A stretch of 64,000 nt of DNA from Flabesymbios commensalis (lineage: Eukaryota > Annelida > Polychaeta > Terebellida > Flabelligeridae): positions 78,775,769 to 78,839,768 of the forward strand of contig OZ024912.1 in NCBI GenBank assembly GCA_964017125.1. Direction: 5' to 3'. Below the pieces are notes generated by a model. It saw only the letters and a list, made by a program, of their open reading frames with translations, was not told where the DNA came from and searched no databases. Positions 1 to 12,600 of this stretch are shown piece after piece. The position numbers and the translations under genes are program-made. Positions within the stretch are counted from its first letter, which is position 1; every line of letters starts with the position of its first letter.

Positions 1-595
1 TAGATAAATTGATTAGAATATAGCATGACTAACCCATCAAAAGCACCGCTAACAATGCGCTTATAGTGAACGTTTTCAACCAGGAACATAGATAAATTGA
101 TTAGAATAAAGCATGACTAACCCATCATAGGCACCGCTAACAATGCGCTTATTGTGAACGTTTTTAACCAGGAACATAGATAAATTGATTAGAATATAGC
201 ATGACTAACCCATCATAGGCACCTCTAACAATGCCCTTATAGTGAACGTTTTCAACCAGGAATATAGGTAAATTGATTAGAATATAGCATGACTAACCCA
301 TCATAAGCACCGCTAACAATGCGCTTATTGTAAACGTTTTCAACCAGGAATATAGATAAATTGATTAGAATATAGCATGACTAACCCATCATAGGCACCG
401 CTAACAATGCGCTTATTGTGAACATTTTTAACCAGGAATATAGATAAATTGATTAGAATATAGCATGACTAACCCATCATAGGCACCGCTCACAATGCGC
501 TTATTGTGAACGTTTTCAACCAGGAATATAGATAAATTGATTAGAATATAGCATGACTAACCCATCATAGGCACCGCTAACAATGCGCTTATTGT
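1..595 (-). repeat. 88-bp minisatellite containing an exon end and splice donor
   Basis: Six complete units of exactly 88 bp begin at 1, 89, 177, 265, 353 and 441, and the seventh (529-595) merges into the BTRC WD40-6 exon. On the minus strand each unit contains the last 34 bases of that exon (encoding about [10 protein letters not shown]), the donor GGGTTAGT and about 54 bases of intron. Units differ by only a few bases, so the array is young and may continue left of the window. Only the copy at 562 has an acceptor and full exon upstream. Confidence 0.95.
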
Positions 596-672
596 CAAAG
601 CGTATACAGCGTACCAACTCTTCATGACCCTCAAGAACACGTAAACAGGCTCCACATTCAATATCCCACAGT
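562..672 (-). CDS. BTRC: BTRC exon: WD40 repeat 6
   Basis: Acceptor gattgttttcag, donor gttagt. Encodes [29 protein letters not shown] and IVSGAYDG, then the coding frame is interrupted by the donor inside the Gly codon (GG|gttagt), the position where vertebrate genes also break before KIKVWDL. The last 34 bases of this exon plus the donor and 54 intron bases are the unit of the tandem array on its left (see minisatellite). The next exon lies left of base 1. Confidence 0.96.
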
Positions 673-3600
673 CTGAAAACAATCACATCATCAGCACATT
701 GATGACAACATTCGTTAAATTGTTGTGCTTTATTTCCACATAATCAAATGTCAGATTTTGCCAAAATTATGTCGCCAGGAGCGTCTTCTGAGCACAAACC
801 AAAATACCATTACAAATTTAAGCGTATAACATTAAAGTTCAAAATTTGTCTACAGTTTTCACTACACTTGAAGCAGGAATTGTTTATTTTCAAGTACTTT
901 AGACATCTTAGTGTTACCGTGATAACCTGTGTTACATTGTGATACTGCCATATATTGAATTACTGGTATTGATAATTTTAGGAGCTGATAAGCAGAGTGG
1001 AACACAAATTCCAGTGTATTGTGTGAAAACTTACCTTTGTGGGGTACCTTTAAGCACTGAATTTAAAAAAAAAACCTTGGAGACCAAAGGGTTTACTTCA
1101 ATTTGTTATCATCATAAATGTCTTATTGAGTCATAATCTGACGTCTACAGACGTCCGATTCTGACAGCTAAAGTCTATTTCCACGCTGTAAGGGTTAATA
1201 AGGTTTTCTATCAAGCAAAACAAGGTCACAGTGCATCATAAATAAATAAATAAATAATGACTGAAAATCACTGGTCATTTTCACCTACCTGATGGTGTTG
1301 TCTGAGCTGCCACTGACTACTAGGCGATCTCTGTACTGCAGGCAAGCAATGCCACGTTTGTGACCATTCAGTGTACGAACAAATTCACAGGTAGATGTGC
1401 TCCAAACCTTGATGGTACGGTCACCAGAGGCAGAAACAATATACTTCTGGTCAAAATCAACCACATTTACTGCTGCTCGATGCCCGACAAGAACTCGTCT
1501 CAGGTTTATGTCTGTTGGCGACTGCATATCCCATACAGCAATTGATCTATCCTAAACATAGAATACACATAATAAAAACAGAGAAGAATTGAAACTATTA
1601 GGCGATCATAAAAGGTTGATCTCTGTTGGCGCCCACATATTGATCTTTCCTGAGGAACACATTTTAAAAACAGACCATTGAAACGACTAGGCTATAGAAG
1701 CCTTATATAGTTAGGATAAGCATCCAATATAAATCTGTCAAAAACATATGTTTAGCCAGATGCGATTGTTTTCAGCACAAAAAAAAATCCTAGAGCTGGG
1801 TACTGCCTAACCCCTTAAAAAACATAGCACCCAAAAAAGGTGGGGAAGCTACTTCAACCATTTTTTGAGTAACTTGTTTTAATAGGTATCAGCTTGAAAA
1901 AAATAAATGTTTGATAAACCTGGAGAGACCCCTCAAATAATATTGAGCAAAAGATTTGATTTAACCCTTAGAGTGCGGGGATAAACTTTAGAAGTCAGAA
2001 TCTGAAGTATGTAGACGTCAGATTCTGATGACCTAAGTCTATCCCCGCACTGTGAGAGTAAAATTATTTATGATGATAGTAGAACCATAACACAGGTATT
2101 CAAATGAATCAGAAAGAGCTAACTAAGACATTTATGATGATTTCGAATTGAATAAAACCCTTTGATTTCCATAATTTACATAAACAATATTCATCGTTTT
2201 AAGGGCTAAAGGAGATAATAAATGCCTCCATTCCTCATTGTGTCATGTTAAAGTCTTCCCAAAACCTAGTGAGACCATGAAAATTACTTATAGAACTGCC
2301 AACCAAATATGAATGCATTCAAACAAACATTTCAGAAGATTATGGTATTCACAAGCTTCACAATAGTCATCGGTTTAGACAACATGTGGGGCGGGGGGGG
2401 GGGGGGTAGGGTAGTGGTTAGCATCGCTGCCTTTCACGCCAGAGTTTGGGATTCGGTTCCCGGTCTCGGCAGTTTGAAAGAAACAAAAAATGTTTCTTCC
2501 CCATCCATGTGTGAAAGTCAGTATTGTGGGGAGCCTCCGTGACCAAGAGATAGCGTGCTCGGCCTCAGACCGCCAGGGCTCGAATTTCGAATCCTGTGTC
2601 TGGAGGACAGTGTCATCTCATTCATCTCACCATCCTCAGGAGGTTCTCCTGGGCCAGTTTAGCCTATATGTGCACAAAGGTGGCCTAAAGCCCGATTCAT
2701 TTCATTTCGACACCATTTAGCGCCCGGTTTGGCTAAAATTCCAGTTTTGACCAAAACTTCCAGTTTGTATACCATACATCAAGCCACAGGTTTCAAGCTA
2801 GTTATATAATAAGCCTCAACATGAAACCCAAAGAAGTTTTTTGTACAAAGTCAATCATTTAAAAATGATTGACTTTGTACTGAAAATTTAATTGTTATTT
2901 AAAATGCTGTAAAGGTGTTCCAACAGTGACTTAGTTCTTTCAAACAAACTAAACAGAATTGAGATAAACGACAGCAGGTCATGGCGAGGGTATCTGTGAA
3001 ATCAATTTTTTGATTAGGCATGCAGAACTGTTTGTTGTCTCATAAATTAAGCTGTCCTTTACTTCTCATCCATGTCTAATTTTGGTGAGTTTTTTTATTG
3101 TATGAAAGTATAAGAATATATAAACTTCTATAGTGCCCAACTCCTAGGTGTTCCAATCTCACAGGCGCGACAGTCAGAAGGAGTGTTCAGTATCGTGGTC
3201 ATTGTTTCATTCAGGGCCGCCAACTGAGCATGACGGCCCCCGACAGAAAGAAGCTAGGTCTAAAAACATTAGTTTTAAATTTTTTCCCGAAAGATTGTTC
3301 TGTTTTAGAAGGGAAGACGGTTCCACAATTTTGGTGGCGCCACAGAGAAAGACCCTTCATCCAGCTTGGTCTTAATCTGAGGAACAAGTAACACATTATG
3401 GTCAGTCGACGTTTGAATCTACAACGTCAAGTCATCTTGGTCAGATGATGTTTAGATGTACAACTACAAATTCATTGACTCTTTTCATTATTCCACCTTC
3501 TGCCCTCTGGCTGGCATTTGGACTTTGTCCATATTCTATACTTTGGGAGAAAGCCTGAAGAATGTGCATGTATATATCTGGCCGTCTTTGGGGGTTTGAA

Positions 3601-6600
3601 TCTATTACAAAAACATCAAAAACAATTCAAGGATCTCTCGAAATCCTTCCTTGCACCGGTGGTTCACTGTCATTGACAGTGAACCGCCAGCGGTTCATTA
3701 TCTCTCTGGCATGTGTACATAGCTTCTACCTTATATAAAACAGTGATAATCATAAAAAAATTGTACCCTGAGTAAGTTTTAAAAAACGAAACCGGTCTGT
3801 AGTTAAATGTTTCTGCCCAAGTGACACTGTCAGTAATGTGCACCTACGTTCAGCTGCATTTGAGGAATTTATACTGCACACGCCTAGTGCTTTATACACG
3901 TACCTTGGAGCATGTAACCATGATACCATCACAAAAGCGCAGATGCAGGACAGCCTCACAGTGATGTATTAACGTATTCATCATTTCACCAGTTTTCACA
4001 TCCCATACTCTAAAACAACAACAAAAATACAATTATGTAATCACTATAATCATTCAAACACAATTACAAAAAAAATCTGTTGTTCACATATAAGATCACA
4101 AAAAAACACAACTGTGCAAATTCAAGAGTGATAAAATAAAGAACTGAAATTTGTACACAATTGAATCAGTGAATTGTGTGACGCTACCATGAACCACAAG
4201 CTCATGTGGGGAAATTACTCTCATGTGTAAAACTAGAATCAAAACATATCCCAATCTAGCCAAATTAAACATTCAAAGGGGACCGACTTTAGACTTCAGA
4301 ATCTGACGTCTGTAATGGCAGATTATGATGGCTAAAAAGTAAAAGATTTATAATGGCTGTAGATCTGAACTATAGGTATTCAAATGAAGCAGAAAGAGTT
4401 ACAAAGACATTAATGAAGACTTGAAAAAAACTGTTGCTCTCTACAGTTTGTATAAAAAAATTCATCATTCAAGTGTTAATGCTCATTTCATCATTTAAGG
4501 GTTAATGCTCATTTCCTCATTTAAGGGTTAATGCTTATTTCATCATTTAAGGGTTAATGCTCATTTCCTCATTTAAAGGTTAATGCTCATTTCCTCATTT
4601 AAGGGTTAATGCTCATTTCCTCATTTAAGTGTTAATGCTCATTTCCTCATTTTAGGGTTAATGCTCATTTCCTCATTCAAGTGTTAATACTCATTTCCTC
4701 ATTAAAGGGTTAATGCTCATTTCCTCATTTAAGGGTTGATGCTCATTTCCTCATTTAAGGGTTAATGCTTATTTCATCATTTAAGGGTTAATGCTCATTT
4801 CCTCATTTAAGGGTAATGCTCATTTCATCACTTAAGGGTTAATACTCATTTCCTCATTTAAGGGTTGATGCTCATTTCCTCATTTGAGGGTTAATGCTTA
4901 TTTCATCATTTAAGGGTTAATACCCATTTCCTCATTTAAGGGTTAATGCTCATTTCCTCATTTAAGGGTTAATGCTCATTTCCTCATTTAAGTGTTAATA
5001 CTCATTTCCTCATTTAAGGGTTAATGCTTATTTCATCATTTAAGGGTTAATACCCATTTCCTCATTTAAGGGTTAATGCTCATTTCCTCATTTAAGGGTT
5101 AATACTCATTTCCTCATTTAAGGGTTGATGCTCATTTCCTCATTTAAGGGTTAATGCTTATTTCATCATTTAAGGGTTAATACCCATTTCCTCATTTAAG
5201 GGTTAATGCTCATTTCCTCATTTAAGGGTTAATGCTCATTTCCTCATTTAAGTGTTAATACTCATTTCCTCATTTAAGGGTTAATGCTTATTTCATCATT
5301 TAAGTGTTAATGCTCATTCCCTCATTTAAGGGTTAATACTCATTTCCTCATTTAAGGGTTGATGCTCATTTCCTCATTTAAGGGTTAATACTCATTTCCT
5401 CATTTAAGGGTTAATACTCATTTCCTCATTTAAGGGTTAATGCTTATTTCATCATTGAAGTGTTAATGCTCATTCCCTCATTTAAGGGTTAATACCCATT
5501 TCCTCATTTAAGGGTTAATACCCATTTCCTCATTTAAGGGTTAATACTCATTTCCTCATTTAAGGGTTGATGCTCATTTCCTCATTTAAGGGTTAATACC
5601 CATTTCCTCATTTAAGGGTTAATGCTTATTTCCTCATTTAAGGGTTAATGCTCATTTCATCATTTAAGGGTTAATGCTCAATTCCTCATTTAAGGGTTAA
5701 TACTCATTTCCTCATTTAAGGGTTAATGCTCATTTCCTCATTTAAGGGTTAATGCTCATTTCCTCATTTAAGGGTTAATACCAATTTCCTCATTTAAGAG
5801 TTAATGCTTATTTCCTCATTTAAGGGTTGATGCTCATTTCCTCATTTAAGGGTTAATACCCATTTCCTCATTTAAGGGTTAATGCTCATTTCCTCATTTA
5901 AGGGTTAATGCTTATTTCATCATTTAAGGATTAATGCTCATTTGCTCATTTAAGGGTTAATACCCATTTCCTCATTTAAGGGTTAATGCTTATTTCCTCA
6001 TTTAAGTGTTAATGCTCATTTCCTCATTTAAGGGTTAATACTCATTTCCTCATTTAAGGGTTAATGCTCATTTCCTCATTTAAGGGTTAATGCTTATTTC
6101 CTCATTTAAGGGTTAATGCTCATTTCATCATTTAAGGGTTAATGCTCAATTCCTCATTTAAGGGTTAATACTCATTTCCTCATTTAAGGGTTAATGCTCA
6201 TTTCCTCATTTAAGGGTTAATGCTCATTTCCTCATTTAAGGGTTAATACCCATTTCCTCATTTAAGGGTTAATGCTTATTTCATCATTTAAGGGTTAATG
6301 CTCATTTCCTAATTTAAGGGTTAATGCTCATTTCCTAATTTAAGGGTTAATGCTCATTTCCTCATTTAAGGTTAATGCTCATTTCCTCATTTAAGGTTAA
6401 TGCTCATTTCCTCATTTAAGGGTTAATGCTCATTTCCTCATTTAAGGGTTAATACCCATTTCCTCATTTAAGGGTTAATGCTTATTTCATCATTTAAGGG
6501 TTAATGCTCATTTCCTAATTTAAGGGTTAATACCCATTTCCTCATTTAAGGGTTAATGCTTATTTCATCATATAAGGGTTAATGCTTATTTCCTCATTTA

Positions 6601-9600
6601 AGTGTTAATGCTCATTTCCTCATTTAAGGTTAATGCTCATTTCCTCATTTAAGGTTAATGCTCATTTCCTCATTTAAGGGTTAATGCTTATTTCATCATT
6701 TAAGGGTTAATGCTCATTTCCTCATTTAAGGGTTAATACCCATTTCCTCATTTAAGGGTTAATACCCATTTCCTCATTTAAGGGTTAATGCTCATTTCCT
6801 CATTTAAGGGTTAATGCTCATTTCCTCATTTAAGGGTTAATACCCATTTCCTCATTTAAGGGTTAATACTTATTTCCTCATTTAAGGGTTAATGCTCATT
6901 TCCTCATTTAAGGGTTAATGCTTATTTCATCATTTAAGGGTTAATACCCATTTCATCATTCAAGTGTTAATGCTCATTTCCTCATTTAAGGGTTAATGCT
7001 TATTTCCTCATTTAAGGGTTAATGCTCATTTCCTCATTTAAGGTTAATGCTCATTTCCTCATTTAAGGTTAATGCTCATTTCCTCATTTAAGGGTTAATG
7101 CTTATTTCCTCATTTAAGGGTTAATGCTCATTTCCTCATTTAAGGGTTAATGCTCATTTCATCATTTAAGGGTTAATGCTCATTTCCTCATTTAAGGGTT
7201 AATGCTTATTTCCTCATTTAAGGGTTAATGCTCATTTCCTCATTTAAGGGTTAATACCCATTTCCTCATTTAAGGGTTAATGCTTATTTCATCATTTAAG
7301 GGTTAATGCTCATTTCCTCATTTAAGGGTTAATACCCATTTCCTCATTTAAGGTTAATGCTCATTTCCTCATTTAAGTGTTAATGCTCATTTCCTCATTT
7401 AAGGGTTAATGCTCATTTCCTCATTTAAGGGTTAATACCCATTTCATCATTTAAGGGTTAATGCTTATTTCATCATTTAAGTGTTAATGCTCATTTCCTC
7501 ATTTAAGGGTTAATGCTTATTTCATCATTTAAGGGTTAATACCCATTTCCTCATTTAAGGGTTAATGCTCATTTCCTCATTTAAGGGTTAATGCTCATTT
7601 CCTCATTTAAGGGTTAATGCTTATTTCATCATTTAAGGGTTAATGCTCATTTCCTCATTTAAGGGTTAATGCTCATTTCCTCATTTAAGGGTTAATGCTT
7701 ATTTAAGGGTTAATACCCATTTCCTCATTTAAGGGTTAATGCTCATTTCCTCATTTAAGGGTTAATGCTTATTTCATCATTTAAGGGTTAATGCTTATTT
7801 CATCATTTAAGGGTTAATGCTCATTTCCTCATTTAAGGGTTAATGCTCATTTCCTCATTTAAGGGTTAATGCTTATTTCATCATTTAAGGGTTAATATCC
7901 ATTTCCTCATTTAAGGGTTAATGCTCATTTCCTCATTTAAGGGTTAATGCTCATTTCCTAATTTAAGGGTTAATGCTTATTTCATCATTTAAGGGTTAAT
8001 ACCCATTTCCTCATTTAAGGGTTAATGCTCATTTCCTCATTTAAGGGTTAATGCTTATTTCATCATTTAAGGGTTAATACCCATTTCCTCATTTAAGGGT
8101 TAATACCCATTTCCTCATTTAAGGGTCAATGCTCATTTCCTCATTTAAGGGTTAATGCTCATTTCCTCATTTAAGGGTTAATGCTTATTTCATCATTTAA
8201 GGGTTAATGCTTATTTCATCATTTAAGGGTTAATGCTTATTTCATCATTTAAGGGTTAATGCTTATTTCATCATTTAAGGGTTAATGCTTATTTCATCAT
8301 TTAAGGGTTAAGGCTCATTTCTGCATCAATTTTCTTTTGAAAGTCAAACACAATTTAGTTATTTTGATATGCTCAGTGCTGGCTCAGTAAATTTAGTGCT
8401 CATTTTAGCGTCATTTTTCATGTTTGAAAGCTGAAAACGGCTACCGTATTTCGCGAGGTATAGTACGCACCTGTGTATAGTACGCAGGTACCAATATTTG
8501 TACCAAAAAACACAGATAGTACGCACCGGCGGATAGTACGCACCAGAGTGGTGAGTATCTACACAGTCTGTCTGGGGTGTGTGTGTGGTATGTCTTTATT
8601 ACTCAAGGCATTCAGAATGTGGTTCAACTCATTTGGTGACATAAGGATATAATTGATTCGCTAATAAAGAATATATAAAACAAGAGCACACTCGACAATA
8701 GCCCGCCGCCATTATTGAACTTGAAGTCATTACTGGGCCACAAGGTCAAATTATTGACAAAAAATGTGAAAGATGACAATAAATCGACCATTTTGAATTT
8801 TTTTCCAGCCATTATTGAAGTTGTCCAAGAACTGGTTATTAGTAACATGCATAACAGATTTGAAGATGATATATTAAAAACTTTTCAAGTTATCGCGCCC
8901 ACAAGGTCAAATTATTGACGTAAAATGAGAAAAATCGCAATAAATCGGCCATTTTGAATTTTTTTTCAGCCATTATTGAACTTGTCCAAGAACTACTTAT
9001 TAGTAACATGCATAACAAGTTTGAAGAGGATATGTGGAAAACTTTTCAAGTTATCGCGCCCACAAGGTCAAATTATTGACGTAAAATGAGAAAAATCACA
9101 ATAAATCGGCCATTTTTTTTTTTTTTGGCCATTATTGAACTTGTCCAAGAACTACTTATTAGTAACATGCATAACCAATTTGAAGAGGATATGTGAAAAA
9201 CTTTTCAACTTATCGCGCCCACAAGGTCAAATTATTGACGTAAAATGTGAAAAATCGCAATAAATCAGCCATTTTTTTTTTTTTTTCGGCCATTATTGAA
9301 CTTGTCCGAGAACTGGTCATTAGTAACATGCATAACAAATTTGAAAAGGATACGTGAAAAACTTTTCAAGTTATCGCGCCCACAAGGTCAAATTATTGAC
9401 GTAAAAGGTGAAAAATCGGTGAAAAAGTCGGCCATTTTGAATTTTTTTTCAGCCATTATTGAACTTGTCCGAGAAGTGGTCATTAGTAACATGCAAAACA
9501 AATTTGGGAAGGAAACATGAAAAACTTTTCAAGTTATCGCGCCCACAAGTAAATGTTAACGCCGACGCCGACGACGCCGAACTTCAATTGCAATAGCCCA

Positions 9601-12600
9601 CCTTTTTTAATTAAAATTAAAAGGCGGGCTAATAAATGAAAGGATTTGATGAAAAGAAATATTATAAACACCATAAAAATATAAAATTAGGAAGAACTAT
9701 CTGAGTATTATATTTATTTTTGTTTTAGAGTTGATTTGACCACAAATGATCACAATATAACATATTAGCGCCACCTGGTGAAAGCAGTTATAGTCAGGTA
9801 AATGACAGGTAAAGCGCCATCTGGTGAATAGGCTTACAGTCTAGTCTTCAATGGGATGCGTACCGTTTATGACGGCCGAAACGGCGATATAATCTATCTA
9901 ATTTTTATTTAAGATACAACGAATAAAAAAACATTTTTGTATAACAACGTAGGCCTACAAGTTTTTATTTAGAGTAACAATAATGAAATGGCACATGTAT
10001 GTATTGGTGACAGCACTGTCAAGGTGATTTATTACAAGCATACAATTTTCATGTATATGTATGGATTTAGGAATGTGGCAATTATATCAAGAGCATAATT
10101 ATATTTATTTATCATTATATTATTCTTTTTGTCGTGAAAGCTATCCTATTGGCGTTCTAATATTATTTAAACTTCTACCATTTCGTCTGTATTTTAGAAT
10201 ACCATTGACTTGAATATATATTGCAGTGAAATATGTAGGCCTATAATAATAAAACCTGCTAATAATCAAGCCGTATACAGCGTATAAGGTAGGCACGGCA
10301 CGTCACGTCGCCGGCGACATCTGGTGAATGGAATAGAAGCTTCACAGTGGTCACACAATCAAAGCAATACACATGATCATGGTGATGAAGTAGGCCTAGC
10401 GATGTCTGACGAGTAGATTATTATTTAAATGACATTAATAAATGACTTTATCGAATATTTAAAAGACAAATAAATGCTAGGTTGTTATTTCACTAGACAT
10501 TTTAAGTGTATTAGAAACAAATGGTTTCATTATAGCTGCTGAAGTAATTTGCCATTTTTGAGCGAAAATACAAGGAGTTAGGAGATCGCAGTTTACTCGG
10601 GAGACGTGAGACTGCCTATTTATCAAAATTTTGAGTGACAAATCTCAGCAAAATCAATATATTGTACGCATCGGTGGATAATACGCACCAGGCCAAAAAC
10701 GGGCTCAAAAAAAGTAAAAAAGTAGCGTACTATACGCCGCCATATATGGTATAGACATGCACTGGAGGGCAGGATTAGACAACTGGCCGTCCTTTTTTAT
10801 CCAATTTTTAAATAATTGCCCTTGCATCTCCCCCTTTATAGTGTTATTTAGGCGATTTTTGCCCGTCATTTTGACTTTATACCCGTACAAAAAACGCTTA
10901 CTAACACAGTGTAGACGTGATTAAACCTGAAGTATTAATGCAATGACTCTGACACATACCTGACTGTTGAGTCGCTTGATCCAGAGATAATTATATTCTC
11001 ATCATATTGTAGACAGAGTACAGATCCTGTGTGTCCTGTCAGAACACGCACACATTCCAGACTTGTCCTGTCCCATATCTGGAAAAATCACAAACTACTA
11101 TATTAAAAGGAACAACCTGGACTCTGTGGCAGGTCACACACAAAGGCATGCTAGGTGAACATTTTCAAAAAATAAATTTTCAGTAGAGTGTCCTTCCTGT
11201 TTCAAAAACTGAGTGAATCTTTGACAATCCGAATAAATTTTGTTTTGATGAGATTATTTCAGCTATGTTAAAATCTAAATTAAAATTTATATGACATCAT
11301 AGCTATTGTAACCTGGAGATAGAGTTATGCATAGTGGGGCATACCGTATCTCCCCGCGTATAATGCCACACCATGTATAATACGAGTTAAAATTTGAGGC
11401 GTTGGATGACCTGAAAAACTCCTCCCCTATATAATACGACCTTAAAATTCGGATATAAGCAGCTTCCCGGGCCATCCAAATCTGAGGCATGGATATTATC
11501 TTGTTACGGCGTAATTAATAGCGCGGTAACACAGGGCAGACACCTGCATACACAATGCTCAATGGCAGGAACACCCCAACAGTACATCTCTGCGAAACCA
11601 AAGGCAGTATCTGCTTATTTTAGTAAGCATCTATACTGTATTTTCATTTTCCACGGCAAAGTGGATGTCATCAGGAATGTCTTGTATCAGGCAGTCATTC
11701 TGAAGCCTGCATGGGCTACATATATACACTGTATGAAATTGCAACTGTAAATATAATCTGTCAGATTTTAAAATATTTATATTTCGCCGACAAATTTATA
11801 TTATTTTAATTTATCTATTACAAAGACCACAGATTTTGATATCGTCTTGCTCAAATAAGAACATTCGAAAATGAAAAACGATTGTAAAACATTTGCAGAT
11901 TAGCCGCATCGTCTAGACACAAGAGGTATGTGGCTGTATACATGGTATAAGGTGTCAGGGAGTAGTAGGCCTATACGCACATGCTATACAGCCCGCTCTG
12001 TGAACTACAGCTAAAAGATATCACCATTTGCTCAATACCGAATCAGCAGCGCCACAGCGGTAGGCGTTAATGTTATCCCAGCAATATGAACATTCTGAGA
12101 CCTACACATATATAATTTGCCATAGGAAATATAATCAGTGATATCTTGCACCTTGCAATTTCACTTGCACCTCTGTAGATGATTGTTTGTACTAGAGCAA
12201 CAATGAACTTAGTTCAGCCATTCCCCCTGTGTCATCTCCACTAGTCTCAGAATAACAATGCGCTAAGTTCATTTACACCTCTGCTGTCCCAGAAACAGAG
12301 CCCATTGGAATAAATTTAAACTTTATACATAAAGTTATAAGTGACAGATGGTTGTTATATTAAAGGGAAAACTTGTCACTTAGCACATTGTTGTTTTAAC
12401 CCATGGAAATATGAAAGTGAGTTTCTATACTGACCTTGATAGTGTTATCTCTGAGCCCGGATATAATTTTATCATCATCATACTGTAAACAGTAGACACC
12501 CTTGCTGGTCTCACTTCGACAATGGATACGCTGAAGTGTATGTCTGCCTGTTCTCCAATTGTTCTCTATTCTCTGCAAATAACAAATAAAATCACAGTGT

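Larger units (their letters stand above)
8444..10749. mobile_element. Nonautonomous TIR DNA transposon, TA-flanked, 2.3 kb
   Basis: Left end TA|CCGTATTTCGCGAGGTATAG and right end, read on the other strand, TA|CCATATATGGCGGCGTATAG: inverted ends with a TA on both sides, as for Tc1/mariner-like insertions. Subterminal copies of atagtacgcacc occur 4-5 times at the left and twice at the right. No transposase found. It contains a tandem-repeat element at 8685-9632 and three agcgccatctggtgaat-type motifs. Termini are related to the elements at 11344 and 41834. Confidence 0.75.

Noticed and set aside
2405-2475. Functional tRNA gene at the SINE head
   Set aside because: No cloverleaf with a paired acceptor stem, and the same sequence recurs with a common body at 23694 and 53600.
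4461-8321. CRISPR array or interstitial telomere for the regular repeats with ttaaggg
   Set aside because: Units are contiguous with no unique spacers, the setting is eukaryotic, and the unit is 26 bp with TTAAGGG once, not a TTAGGG run.
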